Positions 26,636 to 35,713 of a DNA stretch of 64,000 nucleotides are shown here, one piece after another (position 1 is the stretch's first letter; every line of letters starts with the position of its first letter). Both the position numbers and the translations under genes were made by a program. The stretch comes from Yonghaparkia sp. Root332 (GTDB lineage Bacteria; Actinomycetota; Actinomycetes; Actinomycetales; Microbacteriaceae): the NCBI RefSeq assembly GCF_001425665.1, contig NZ_LMCX01000002.1, positions 124,001-188,000 on the forward strand. Reading direction: 5' to 3'. The notes below the pieces were generated by a model. The model was not told the origin of the DNA and searched no databases. It was given only the letters and a program-made list of their open reading frames with translations.

Positions 26636-26653
26636 TACCCCTGGGGGTATAAT
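26635..26653 (+). promoter_or_regulatory. CsoR/CstR-type operator overlapping a -10 box
   Basis: ATACCCC-TG-GGGGTAT is a perfect 7-bp inverted repeat (26635-26650) of the kind bound by CsoR-family copper or persulfide sensors. A consensus -10 TATAAT (26648-26653) overlaps its right half, so binding would block RNA polymerase. It precedes the Cys-rich 51-aa gene. No CsoR-family gene is in the window. Confidence 0.72.
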
Positions 26654-26685
26654 CGACTCGTTCCCGCGACCGAAGGAGACCCCTC

Positions 26686-26841
26686 ATGTGCCAGCAGATC
26701 ACCTGCCGGACGTGCGGCAAGAGGACCGGGACCGGCTGCGGCCAGCACGTGAGCCAGGTGATGCGCGGCGTGCCCCAGTCGCGGCGATGCCCGGGCCACG
26801 ATGCCGAGCCCGGCTTCTTCGCGCGGCTCTTCCGCCGCTGA
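26686..26841 (+). CDS. Cys-rich 51-aa protein under CsoR-type control
   Basis: Starts MCQQITCRTCGKRTGTGCGQ: five cysteines, four of them in two CxxC-like groups, with His residues later (GQHVSQ, CPGHDA). It ends FFARLFRR. Small proteins of this type are common in actinobacteria and could bind metal or sulfane sulfur. A GAAGGAG ribosome site is 7 nt before the ATG. The operator upstream suggests induction by copper or by reactive sulfur species; which of the two cannot be told from the sequence. Confidence 0.8.
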   Translation: MCQQITCRTCGKRTGTGCGQHVSQVMRGVPQSRRCPGHDAEPGFFARLFRR

Positions 26842-26893
26842 ACCGACCGGGCGGTCGAGCGTCCGTCCGGGCTGGAGAGACCCCCGGACGCGC

Positions 26894-27574
26894 CTACGTC
26901 TCGATCGCCCCGCCTCGGGCCGCCAGGTGGTCGCGCAAGGAGTAGCCCGGGTTCTCGGCGCGCAGGGCGAGGTACTCGTCGAACGCGAGCTGCGAACGGA
27001 GCGATTCCCCCGCGCGCATGCGCTCGGCCTGCGCGACTTCGGTCGTCATGATCCGTCGGGCGAGCGCTCCGACCTCCTCCGCGAGCGCGGCGGCCACGAC
27101 CACGACTCCGTCGTCGTCGGCCGTGATGATGTCGCCCGGGCGGATCGTCACCCCGCCGATCGTCGCGGAGCGCATCGGCGGGGCCGCCGGCGGCACCCGG
27201 ACCGGTCCGCGCGGAAAGGCTCCTCGGCTGAAGATCGGGATGCCGATGTCGACGAGCTGCGCGGAGTCGCGGTGGAACCCGTCGATCACGATCCCTGCCA
27301 GTCCGGCGAGGTGAGCCTCGAGCGCGAGGAGGTCGCCGACGCAGGCCTCGTCGTCGCGACCGCCGTTGTCGACGACGAGCACCGAACCCGTGGGCGCCTC
27401 GCCGATCACCTCGAGGATGACATCGACGCTCCCGAGGTGCGTCACGGGCGCGGCGGGACCGGCGACGATGCGCCCGGGGGCGATCGGGCGGAGGGCGAAC
27501 GCGGGCGCGGGGAGTCCGAGCCGCACGAGGGCGTCGACGACCGCGGCCGTGGGGAGCGCGGTCGTCCCGCTCAT
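26894..27574 (-). CDS. RraA/HMG-aldolase family protein
   Basis: 226 aa. The RraA fold, shared by 4-hydroxy-4-methyl-2-oxoglutarate aldolases and related decarboxylases: DNGGRDDEACVGDLLALEA, then GIVIDGFHRDSAQL (the typical motif is GxVxDGxxRD), then GDIITADDDGVVVV. The conserved Arg and Asp of the active site are present, so it may be an enzyme rather than an RNase regulator. It lies 15 bp behind the GntR gene, hence the same operon, and is divergent from the ABC-amidase genes. Confidence 0.85.
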   Translation of the reverse strand: MSGTTALPTAAVVDALVRLGLPAPAFALRPIAPGRIVAGPAAPVTHLGSVDVILEVIGEAPTGSVLVVDNGGRDDEACVGDLLALEAHLAGLAGIVIDGFHRDSAQLVDIGIPIFSRGAFPRGPVRVPPAAPPMRSATIGGVTIRPGDIITADDDGVVVVAAALAEEVGALARRIMTTEVAQAERMRAGESLRSQLAFDEYLALRAENPGYSLRDHLAARGGAIET

Positions 27575-27589
27575 GGCCGGTGCGGACCC

Positions 27590-28408
27590 CTACGCGTCGG
27601 CGCCGGGGCGATCGGCGCTCGACCGGATGGTGGGGAGGCTGGACACCGTCATGTCGTCGACCTGGAGGTTCGTCAGGGCCTCCTTGCGAACCTCGTCGAG
27701 GTATGTCACGTGGTTCTGGAAGGCGTCCCGCGCCGCCTCCGGATCTCCGGCGGCGATCGCGAGGTAGATGGCTTCGTGCTGCTTCATGACGGTCTCGCGC
27801 CCGAGCAGCTCGACGAAGACGGTGTTCGTCGCCGGACGGCTGAGGTGCACCGACATCATGGCCAGTTCGAGGATCTTGTTCTTCGCTGCCTTCGTGACCG
27901 CGGTGTGGAATTCGAGGTCGAGGTCGAGCCAGTCCGCGATGTCCATGTCGAAGTCGCGGGCAGCCTCGACGGGGCGACGGATCGCCTCGAGGTCCTCGGG
28001 GGTCGCTCGTCGTGCGGCCATGTCGACGCAGTGCATCTCGAGCACCCACCGGGCCTCGTCGACATCGCTCAGCGAAACGTTGCCCACGCGGTACCAGAGG
28101 CGGATGGCGTCGCTGAGCTGCTCGGCGACCTCCTCCGAGTCGGGCACCGCGACGAACGTGCCCCCCGACCCGCCTCGCGTGGTGACGACCATGCCCGTGG
28201 CGGAGAGCAGCTTGAGCGCCTCGCGGGCGGTCGCGCGGGAGACGTCGAAGGTCTCGCCGAGCTCGAGCTCGGTCGGCAGACGCTCGCCGGGCATCCACAC
28301 CGCGTTCGAGATCGCCTCGCGCAGCTGCCTCGCGATCTGACCCGAGGCGTCCTTCCTCGACAGCTGCTCAGGGACGAACGTTCGCTCCGACACCGACCTG
28401 TGCTCCAT
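27590..28408 (-). CDS. FadR-subfamily GntR transcriptional regulator
   Basis: 272 aa. An N-terminal winged helix (RLPTELELGETFDVSRATAR, about residues 43-62, then REALKLLSATG) is followed by an all-helical FCD effector domain with the metal-binding pattern: Asp and His in LDLDLEFHTAV, and further His residues (KQHEAIY, FQNHVTYL). It is divergent from the ABC transporter operon and probably controls both directions by sensing a small carboxylate-like ligand. Confidence 0.92.
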   Translation of the reverse strand: MEHRSVSERTFVPEQLSRKDASGQIARQLREAISNAVWMPGERLPTELELGETFDVSRATAREALKLLSATGMVVTTRGGSGGTFVAVPDSEEVAEQLSDAIRLWYRVGNVSLSDVDEARWVLEMHCVDMAARRATPEDLEAIRRPVEAARDFDMDIADWLDLDLEFHTAVTKAAKNKILELAMMSVHLSRPATNTVFVELLGRETVMKQHEAIYLAIAAGDPEAARDAFQNHVTYLDEVRKEALTNLQVDDMTVSSLPTIRSSADRPGADA

Positions 28409-28474
28409 TCCCGTGAAATCAGATCTTTACATTCACCGTACCTGGATGCAACATGGTCGAACTAAGAATGTTCA

Positions 28475-28485
28475 ATGTCTGACAT
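28475..28485. promoter_or_regulatory. Candidate GntR operator
   Basis: ATGTCTGACAT, an 11-bp palindrome with one central base, in the AT-rich 114-bp gap between the divergent GntR gene and the transporter operon. FadR-type regulators bind short palindromes of this size. No second copy was seen. Confidence 0.5.
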
Positions 28486-28522
28486 ACAAACTTAGACACA
28501 CTCTCACATTGAGGAGCTCAAC

Positions 28523-29608
28523 GTGCAACAGAAGCTTTCAGCAGTGCTGCTGTCCTTCGGGGCGGTGGCGGTCCTCCTGGCGGGGTGCGCCGCACCCTCG
28601 CCCCAGGGCGGAAACGCCCCCGAGCCGCAGGACGCGGTCGCGGATTCGACCGCCATGTCCACGACGCTCGACTACATCGAGGCGGGCCTGCCCGACCTCG
28701 AGGGGGCGTCTCTCGCCTTCATCGTCGAATGCGCCACCCAGAACGCGTTCTGCCAGACCCGGTGGGAGGGAGCGCAGGATGCGGCGGAGGCCGTCGGCGC
28801 GAAGATCACCCTCTTCGATGCCGGATTCGACCCGAACGCGCAGCTCGCGCAGACTCAGGACGCGATCCTGCAGGACTTCGACGGGTACATCCTGTCGCCC
28901 GTCGCCGACGCGACCGGATGCGCCAACTTCGAGCTGCTGCAGGAGACCGGGAAGCCCGTCGTCAACATCAACAGCCCGATGTGCGGGAACGCGGACTACA
29001 CCGAGGGAACTGCGGGCTTCGTCGCCATGCAGACGGAGTCGTTCTTCCTCGAGCACGTCGAGAACGCCTTCTCGCTCTGCGAAGGGGAGTGCGAGGCGAT
29101 CGCCGTCGGCGGCTTCATCGGCAGCGACCTGTTCACGCGGTGGGAGAACGCGATCCAGCGCGCTCTCGAGAGCTACCCCAACGTGACCCTCGTGTCCGAC
29201 CAGCCCGGCAACTTCGACCCGGCTGCCGCACTCACGGTCGTGCAGGACGCGCTGCTCGCCAACCCGGACGCCGAGATCGTCGTCTCGTCGTGGGACGACA
29301 TGACGCGAGGCGTCGAGGAGGGGATTCGCGCGGCCGGCAAGGTGCCGGGCGAGGACGTCCGCATCTACAGCGTCGGAGGCACGGACTACGGCGTCGGGCA
29401 GGTCGAGGCCGGCGCGTGGGATTCCACGACCATCCTGCTCCCGTACGAGGAGTCGTACTACGGCATCGTGCAGCTCGCTCGAGCGATCGACACCGGCGAG
29501 ATGACGCCTGGATTCACCTACCTGGCCGAGTCGCCTCTCGTGCTGGACGGTCCGGGCTCGCTCTTCATCACGGTGGACAACGCCGACGGATTCACGCCGG
29601 AGTACTGA
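28523..29608 (+). CDS. ABC transporter substrate-binding lipoprotein
   Basis: 361 aa. Signal peptide with lipobox LLAGC (Cys22), then a type I periplasmic-binding-protein fold like RbsB: ANFELLQETGKPVVNINSP, AIAVGGFIGSDLFTRWEN, and a late SVGGTDYGVGQVEAGAWDST. Cysteines in the mature part (ECATQNAFCQ, LCEGECEAI) may form disulfides. It should bind a sugar- or purine-like ligand outside the membrane. Ribosome site GAGGAG; stop overlaps the ATPase start (ATGA). Confidence 0.9.
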   Translation: MQQKLSAVLLSFGAVAVLLAGCAAPSPQGGNAPEPQDAVADSTAMSTTLDYIEAGLPDLEGASLAFIVECATQNAFCQTRWEGAQDAAEAVGAKITLFDAGFDPNAQLAQTQDAILQDFDGYILSPVADATGCANFELLQETGKPVVNINSPMCGNADYTEGTAGFVAMQTESFFLEHVENAFSLCEGECEAIAVGGFIGSDLFTRWENAIQRALESYPNVTLVSDQPGNFDPAAALTVVQDALLANPDAEIVVSSWDDMTRGVEEGIRAAGKVPGEDVRIYSVGGTDYGVGQVEAGAWDSTTILLPYEESYYGIVQLARAIDTGEMTPGFTYLAESPLVLDGPGSLFITVDNADGFTPEY

Positions 29609-31158
29609 TGACTGATCCCCGCGCCGTCGCTCCGCTCGCCCTCGAGGTGACTCGGCTGTCCAAGTCGTACCCCGGCGTGAACGCCCTCCGCGGCGTCTCC
29701 CTCCAGGTGCGATCAGGAGAGGTGCATGGGCTCGTCGGTGAGAACGGCGCGGGGAAGTCGACCCTCCTGAAGTCGATCGCCGGTGCTGTCCCGTTCGATT
29801 CGGGTTCGGTCCGGGTGCTCGGCACCGACCTGGTGGGGGGAAACCCCCGCCAGGCGGCCGAGGCCGGTCTGGCGATGATCTACCAGGAGCTCACGATCGT
29901 GCCTGAGCTGTCGGCCTCGGACAACGTGCATCTGGGAGACCCGCCCAGGCGCTTCGGCGTCGTGGACCGTCGTCGGGTCGACGCGCAGTTCCGAGAGGCC
30001 GCAGCGCGGATCGGTCTCCAGGTGTCGCCCCGAGCCAAGGCCGGCAGTCTGTCGACCGCGAACCAGCAGCTGCTGGAGATCGTGCGGGCGATGGTCAGCG
30101 AGCGCCGACTCGTGATCATGGACGAGCCGACGGCGTCGCTCGGTCCGGAGGACATCGGTCGGCTCCACGCGGTGATCCGCGGGCTGCGTGAGACGGGCCA
30201 TGCCGTCGTGTACGTCTCGCACGACCTCGATGCGGTGCTCGACATCTGCGACGCCGTGACCGTCCTCCGGGAGGGGGAGGTCGTCGAGAGCCGGCCCGCC
30301 GTGGAGTGGACCAAGCCCGCCCTCATCCGCTCCATGCTCGGCGGAGTCGAACTCGATTCGGCCGGGGCCGGGGAGTCCACGACCACAGCGGGCGACGCCG
30401 TGCTGTCGGTGCGCGGTCTCCGAGCTCCCGGTGTCCGTCTCGATGAGCTCGATGTCGCCGCCGGCCAGATCATCGGAGTCGCCGGTCTCGTCGGCTCGGG
30501 CCGCTCGCGGCTGCTCCGGGCGCTGGCCGGTGCCCTGCTCATCGACGAGGGGCGGTGCGAGATCCGGGGCGAGGCCCGTACCTGGCCGCGCTCGCCCGCC
30601 GCCGCCTGGCGGCTCGGGATCGCGATGGCGCCGGAGGACCGGAAGCTGCAGGGACTCGTCCTCGATCAGAGCGCCGCCTGGAACATCGCCCTCGGTGACT
30701 TCTCGGGGGCCGCCGGTCGCGGCCCGGTGACGCTTGACCGCCTCGGGGCCGGGGTGCGCGCGGCGGCGGAGGCGATGGCCTTCTCCGCCTCCCGCCTCGT
30801 CGTCGCCGCGGGCACGCTGTCGGGCGGGAACCAGCAGAAGCTCATGCTCGCCCGGCTGATGAATCGCTCGGTCTCGGTCCTCCTGCTCGACGAACCCACT
30901 CGAGGCATCGACATCGGGGCGAAAGCCCACGTCTTCACCGCGATGCGGGAGATCGCCGACTCGGGACGAGCGGTGATCTGGTCCAGCAGCGAGATCGAGG
31001 AGGTTATCGAGCACAGCGATCGAGTCCTCGTGGTCGCCGGTGGCCGCGTCATCGACGAGCTTCCCCCTCGGTCATCACCGCATGACGTGCTGACCCGCAT
31101 CTTCGACCACCAGCGCACGCACGACGTGCACTCGACCGATGGAGAACCAGCCCTGTGA
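29608..31158 (+). CDS. ABC transporter ATP-binding protein, two NBDs (RbsA-like)
   Basis: 516 aa. Two fused nucleotide-binding domains. The first has Walker A GENGAGKST and Walker B VIMDEPTASL with an odd signature LSTANQQ. The second has the degenerate A-loop GLVGSGRSR, the signature LSGGNQQK and LLLDEPTRGIDIG, as is normal for sugar and nucleoside importers of this class. The start overlaps the binding-protein stop and the stop overlaps the permease start. Confidence 0.94.
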   Translation: MTDPRAVAPLALEVTRLSKSYPGVNALRGVSLQVRSGEVHGLVGENGAGKSTLLKSIAGAVPFDSGSVRVLGTDLVGGNPRQAAEAGLAMIYQELTIVPELSASDNVHLGDPPRRFGVVDRRRVDAQFREAAARIGLQVSPRAKAGSLSTANQQLLEIVRAMVSERRLVIMDEPTASLGPEDIGRLHAVIRGLRETGHAVVYVSHDLDAVLDICDAVTVLREGEVVESRPAVEWTKPALIRSMLGGVELDSAGAGESTTTAGDAVLSVRGLRAPGVRLDELDVAAGQIIGVAGLVGSGRSRLLRALAGALLIDEGRCEIRGEARTWPRSPAAAWRLGIAMAPEDRKLQGLVLDQSAAWNIALGDFSGAAGRGPVTLDRLGAGVRAAAEAMAFSASRLVVAAGTLSGGNQQKLMLARLMNRSVSVLLLDEPTRGIDIGAKAHVFTAMREIADSGRAVIWSSSEIEEVIEHSDRVLVVAGGRVIDELPPRSSPHDVLTRIFDHQRTHDVHSTDGEPAL

Positions 31159-32156
31159 CCACCGCATTGGATGCCCGCCCGTCTCGATTCGTGCGCCTCG
31201 CTCAGGCGAGTCGTTCGTACGGTGTCGTGATCGCACTGGTGGTGCTCGTCATCGCGATCTCCGTGGCGCAGCCCTCGTTCCTGAGCTTCCCCAACCAGAT
31301 GAACATCCTCAGCCAGTGGGCGCCGGTCGCGATCATGGGCATCGGCATGACCTACGTCGTGATCACGGGCGGCTTCGACCTCTCGGTCGGGGCGACCTAC
31401 GCCCTCGCGGCGGTCGTCGCCGCCGCGATCGGCCAGAGCCAGCCCCCTGTCGTGGCGTTCTCGGCGGCCATCGCCGCCGGACTCGTCGTGGGCGTCGTCA
31501 ACGGCTTCATCGTCACGGCCCTGCGGGTCAACCCCTTCATCGCCACGCTCGGAACCTCCCTCGTCGTCGGCGGCATCACGCTCGCGATCACCGGCAACAA
31601 GGCCTTCATCGTCGCCTTCGAGCCGTTCACCGCCCTCGGGCGGGACCGCCTCGCCGGCGTTCCCTACTCCGGGATCCTCGTCATCGTCCTGTTCGTGATC
31701 GCCGGTCTCGTGCTCGCGTACACCTCGTGGGGGCAGTCGGTGTACGCCGTCGGCGGGAACCTCGAGGCCTCGCGGCTCGCCGGGATCCGGACCTCCGGCG
31801 TCGTCGGAAGCGCCTACGCGATCGCCGGCCTCACCGCCGGGGTGGCCGGCGTCGTCACCGCATCGCAGCTGAGCTCGGCGCAGGCGAGTCTCGGTGCCAC
31901 GCTCGTCTTCGACGTGCTCACCGTCGTCATCGTCGGCGGCACGGCCCTGTCGGGCGGTCGTGGCGCCATCTGGCGGACGGCCGTCGGCGTCGGCATCCTC
32001 GCCACGCTGCAGAACGGCTTCAACCTGCTCGACATCGACGCCTACTACCAGGACGTCATCAAGGGCGTCATCATCATCGCCGCGCTGGCGACGCTCGACC
32101 GCGGGGGCGCTCGTCACCTCCGCCGTCTGCTCGCCGGCCGCGGGCCCTCGCACTGA
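31155..32156 (+). CDS. ABC transporter permease (RbsC-like)
   Basis: 333 aa, eight to ten hydrophobic segments. The family signature VITGGFDLSVGATYALAAVV lies near residue 75 and a later one is VGGTALSGGRGAIWRT. A single permease with a double ATPase is the ribose/simple-sugar importer layout. GTG start overlapping the ATPase stop (GTGA). The amidase follows after 40 bp. Confidence 0.93.
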   Translation: MTTALDARPSRFVRLAQASRSYGVVIALVVLVIAISVAQPSFLSFPNQMNILSQWAPVAIMGIGMTYVVITGGFDLSVGATYALAAVVAAAIGQSQPPVVAFSAAIAAGLVVGVVNGFIVTALRVNPFIATLGTSLVVGGITLAITGNKAFIVAFEPFTALGRDRLAGVPYSGILVIVLFVIAGLVLAYTSWGQSVYAVGGNLEASRLAGIRTSGVVGSAYAIAGLTAGVAGVVTASQLSSAQASLGATLVFDVLTVVIVGGTALSGGRGAIWRTAVGVGILATLQNGFNLLDIDAYYQDVIKGVIIIAALATLDRGGARHLRRLLAGRGPSH

Positions 32157-32196
32157 ACCTCATCACCCCGGATCCACCGAACCGAAGGAGAGCACA

Positions 32197-33690
32197 ATGA
32201 AGAGCATCACCGAGATCGAAGAGGCGACGATCGCCTCCGTCCACGCCGGATTCCGCGCGGGGGCATTCACCGCGCGCGAGCTCGTCCAGGCCTACCTCGA
32301 CCGCATCGACGCGCTCGACAGGAACGGCCCCGGACTCAACTCGATCATCTCCGTGTCCGACACGGCGCTCGACGAGGCCGACGCACTGGACGCCGCGCTC
32401 GCGTCGAGCGGCGAGCTCTCCGGTCCGCTCCACGGAGTCCCCGTGGTCGTGAAGGACCAGATCGAGACGGCCGGTCTGCGAACGACCTTCGGCAGCGCCG
32501 CCGCGGCGGGCTACATGCCGGAGAAGGACGCGACGGCGATCGCGCGACTGCGCGCCGCCGGCGCCATCATCCTCGCTAAGACGACCATGCCCGACTTCGC
32601 GACCTCGTGGTTCTCGACGTCGTCGCAGAGCGAGATCACGAAGAACCCCTACGACCTCTCCCGCGACCCGGGCGGCTCGAGCAGCGGATCCGCCGCCGCC
32701 GTCGCCGCCAACCTCGGGCTCGTCGGCATCGGCGAGGACACGGGCGGGTCGATCCGACTGCCCGCGTCGTTCTGCAACCTGGTCGGCGTGCGCGTGACGC
32801 CCGGGCTCATCAGCCGCAGCGGGATGTCCTCGCTCGTCGTGCCCCAGGACACCTCCGGGCCCATGACCCGCACCGTCGAGGACGCGGCGAGGCTCCTCGA
32901 CGTCATGGTCGGCTACGACAGCGAGGACGCATACACGACGGTGGTCGGCGTCGCTCGACACGAGGGCTCCTTCCTCGACGGGCTGGACGAGGCCACCGTC
33001 GCCGGCAAGCGGATCGGAGTCCTCCGGGAGGTCTTCGCCGACGACACCGACCCCGAGGGCGCCGCGGTCAACGCCGTGCTGACCGACGCGCTGGACAAGC
33101 TCAGCGCGGCCGGCGCCACGCTCGTCGACGTCGAGATCCCCGACCTCATGCACTTCGTGGGCTTCACCTCGGTCTACTTCACGCGGTCGCTGCAGGACAT
33201 GAACGCCTTCATCCAGGCTCGCCCGCAGCTCGGCTTCTCGGGCATCGACGAGCTCCACGCCGCCGGCCGGTTCCACCCCAAGCTCGACCTCTTCGAGGGC
33301 ATCGCGACGGGCCCGAAGACCGCCAAGGACGACCCGCAGTACCTCGATCGGATCCTCGCTCAGGGCGAGTTCCAGCGCTCGGTGCTCGCGATCATGGTCG
33401 AGAACGAGCTGGACGCCATCGCGTTCCCGGACACGAAGCTCCCGGCGCCGACGCACGAGGACGTCTACGCCGACCGGTGGACCTGCCTCACGTACCCCAC
33501 CAACACCGTCATCGCCTCGCAGCTCTACTTCCCGGCAGTGACCGTCCCGGCGGGCTTCACCGAGTCGGGGCTCCCGGTCGGGCTGGAGCTCATGTCGGTC
33601 CCCTACGACGAGGCCCGTCTGCTGAAGGTGGCGCGCGGTGTCGAGAAGGCGACCGACGCACGACGCGCTCCCGCGCTGAGCGCCGAGTGA
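32197..33690 (+). CDS. Amidase signature enzyme
   Basis: 497 aa. Hydrolyses a C-N amide bond through the Ser-cisSer-Lys triad, all visible: Lys in GVPVVVKDQIETAG, cis-Ser in DPGGSSSGSAAAV, nucleophile Ser in EDTGGSIRLPASF. It has no GatB/C partner here and no signal peptide, so it is a free-standing cytosolic amidase. GAAGGAGAG ribosome site. It is coupled to the LamB/YcsF gene (GTGA) and downstream of the importer, so it probably acts on the imported compound. Confidence 0.92.
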   Translation: MKSITEIEEATIASVHAGFRAGAFTARELVQAYLDRIDALDRNGPGLNSIISVSDTALDEADALDAALASSGELSGPLHGVPVVVKDQIETAGLRTTFGSAAAAGYMPEKDATAIARLRAAGAIILAKTTMPDFATSWFSTSSQSEITKNPYDLSRDPGGSSSGSAAAVAANLGLVGIGEDTGGSIRLPASFCNLVGVRVTPGLISRSGMSSLVVPQDTSGPMTRTVEDAARLLDVMVGYDSEDAYTTVVGVARHEGSFLDGLDEATVAGKRIGVLREVFADDTDPEGAAVNAVLTDALDKLSAAGATLVDVEIPDLMHFVGFTSVYFTRSLQDMNAFIQARPQLGFSGIDELHAAGRFHPKLDLFEGIATGPKTAKDDPQYLDRILAQGEFQRSVLAIMVENELDAIAFPDTKLPAPTHEDVYADRWTCLTYPTNTVIASQLYFPAVTVPAGFTESGLPVGLELMSVPYDEARLLKVARGVEKATDARRAPALSAE

Positions 33691-34436
33691 TCGTGGGGGC
33701 GACGGGCGAGAGGCCTCCACCCGGGGGGCTCTCGATCAATGCCGACATGGGGGAGTCCATCGGGATCCACCGCTTCGGCAACGACGAGAGGCTCCTGGAG
33801 TTCGTGGACACGATCAACGTGGCGGGAGGGATGCATGCCGGAGACCCGTCATCGATCGCATCGATCGTCCATGACGCGGTGGAGGCGGGAGTCACGGTGG
33901 GAGCCCATCCCGGGCTTCCGGACATCACGGGATTCGGCCGGCGCGAGATGGTGATCACGGCCGATGAGGCGCGCGATCTGATCCGGTATCAGGTCGGCGC
34001 GGTGGCGGCATTCGTCACCGCCGAGGGCGATCGGCTGCACCACATCAAGCCGCACGGCGCGCTGTTCGGGATGATGGCGCGGCAGCCCGAGCTGATGCAC
34101 GCGCTGTGCGACGTCGCCGGCGACTTCGATGTGCCGATCTTCGGGCTCGCCGGAACCCTGCACGAGAGCGTCGCCGTCGAGCGGGGCGTGCCCTTCGTCG
34201 CCGAGTACTACGTCGATCTCGACTACCAGGAGGACGGCACCGTCACGGTCAACCGATGGGGGGTGACGCGCGATCTGGACGAGGTCGAGGCCCGCGCGCG
34301 TCGCGCCCTCGAGCACGGCACGACGACCTCGGTCACCGGCCGCGACATCGCGGTCCGGGTCGACTCGTTCTGCGTCCACTCGGATCTGCCCAACGCGGTC
34401 GAGGTCGCCGCGCGCGTCCGTGCGGTAGTCGGATGA
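33687..34436 (+). CDS. LamB/YcsF family protein (PxpA-like)
   Basis: 249 aa. A family with 5-oxoprolinase subunit A: LSINADMGESIG, NVAGGMHAGDP, GAHPGLPDITGFGRREM, HIKPHGALFGMM, and the C-terminal VHSDLPNAVE. PxpA normally needs PxpB and PxpC, which are absent here, so it may open a different cyclic amide or work with the upstream amidase. The GTG start overlaps the amidase stop and gives about 16 residues before the conserved N-terminus. The stop overlaps the MFS start. Confidence 0.9.
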   Translation: MIVGATGERPPPGGLSINADMGESIGIHRFGNDERLLEFVDTINVAGGMHAGDPSSIASIVHDAVEAGVTVGAHPGLPDITGFGRREMVITADEARDLIRYQVGAVAAFVTAEGDRLHHIKPHGALFGMMARQPELMHALCDVAGDFDVPIFGLAGTLHESVAVERGVPFVAEYYVDLDYQEDGTVTVNRWGVTRDLDEVEARARRALEHGTTTSVTGRDIAVRVDSFCVHSDLPNAVEVAARVRAVVG

Positions 34437-35713
34437 CGACGCCCGCCCGACCGCGGAGCTCGCTCCGACGGTCGGGCGGGCGCTCGGCGGGCCCCGCGCC
34501 GGGTCTGCTCGCCCTGCTCGCGGTGCTCGTCATCGCGGGCTGTCTGCGGGCGCCCATCACCGCCGTGCCTCCCGTTCTCACCGCGATCGGTCTCGAGAAC
34601 GGGATCGGGGCGCTCGGACTGGGCGTGCTCTCGGCGCTCCCTCTCGCCGGGTTCTCCGCGGCATCGCTCCTCGCCATCCCGCTCGCACGGACGCCGGGCC
34701 CGCGACGGGCGATCCTCCTCGCCGCCGCGGTGCTCACCGGGGGGATCCTCCTGCGATCCGTCCCCGACCCGGTCGCGCTGTGGGCGGGCACCGCCGTCCT
34801 CGGATTCGCGATCGCGGTCGGCAATGTCCTGCTGCCGGTAGTCGTGAAGGAGCTCTGGCCCCGATCGATCGCCGCGGTCACCGGCGTGTACACCGCGGCG
34901 AGCGCGGTCATGGCGGCGATCGCCGCGGCGACGATCGTGCCGCTCACCGTCGCGCTCGGCGGCGACTGGCGATCGGCCCTGGGGGCATGGTCGATCGCGG
35001 CAGCATCCGCCGCTCTCGTCTGGTGGGCCGTGCAGGTGCGCGGGAGGGTCCAAGATCGGGAGGTCGCGACATCGGCACCGTCCACCCGCGGAGGGTCGCT
35101 GGCGCGCGTGCCGCTCGCCTGGTCGGTGATGCTCTACATGGGCCTCCAGGCCGCGACCTACTACGCGCTTCTGGCGTGGATACCCGGCATGGAGCGGTCG
35201 ATCGGAATCGACGACGAGGTCTCGGGCATCCATCTGGCGATCTTCATCGGTGTCGGAATCGTCTCCGGCCTGCTCGCCTCCGGCGCGGCCCAGGCGCTCC
35301 CCGATCAGCGATGGCTGAGCGCCGGGTCCAGCGCGCTGCTCGCGGCGGCCGCGCTCGGCGCCCTCCTGGCGCCGCAGCTCGCGCTGCTGTGGATCGTCAT
35401 CGCCGGGGTCAGCTGCGGCGCCGTGTTCCCCGTCGCCGTGGCGTTCATCGGCCTGCGCTCGGATGACCGCGCCCTCACGGCGAGGCTCTCCGCGTTCGTG
35501 CAGTTCGGCGGCTACCTCATCGCCATGGCCGGGCCCGCTGCGCTGGGCGCCGTCGCGGAGCTCACCGGCGGGTGGGAATGGACGCTCGTCGCGATCGCGC
35601 TGCTCTCGGTCCTGCAGAGCGCCGTCGGCTACCTCGCCGGGGGTGCGCGGACGATCGACGACCGCATGGGGATCCAGCGAACGCGAGCGGGAGCCACCAG
35701 ACTGGAGGCATGA
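34433..35713 (+). CDS. MFS transporter, CynX/NimT type
   Basis: 426 aa, about 12 membrane segments. The CynX-like start GCLRAPITAVPPVL follows the first helix, with PVVVKELWPRSIAAVTGVYTAA in the central part. Family members move cyanate, nitroimidazoles or small organic anions. Translationally coupled on both sides (ATGA with YcsF, ATGA with the F420 enzyme), so it probably exports a product or brings in a second substrate of this pathway. Confidence 0.9.
   Translation: MTTPARPRSSLRRSGGRSAGPAPGLLALLAVLVIAGCLRAPITAVPPVLTAIGLENGIGALGLGVLSALPLAGFSAASLLAIPLARTPGPRRAILLAAAVLTGGILLRSVPDPVALWAGTAVLGFAIAVGNVLLPVVVKELWPRSIAAVTGVYTAASAVMAAIAAATIVPLTVALGGDWRSALGAWSIAAASAALVWWAVQVRGRVQDREVATSAPSTRGGSLARVPLAWSVMLYMGLQAATYYALLAWIPGMERSIGIDDEVSGIHLAIFIGVGIVSGLLASGAAQALPDQRWLSAGSSALLAAAALGALLAPQLALLWIVIAGVSCGAVFPVAVAFIGLRSDDRALTARLSAFVQFGGYLIAMAGPAALGAVAELTGGWEWTLVAIALLSVLQSAVGYLAGGARTIDDRMGIQRTRAGATRLEA

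Noticed and set aside
33687-34436. Full 5-oxoprolinase PxpABC operon
   Set aside because: Only the A-type subunit is present; the neighbours are an amidase and an MFS carrier, not PxpB/PxpC.
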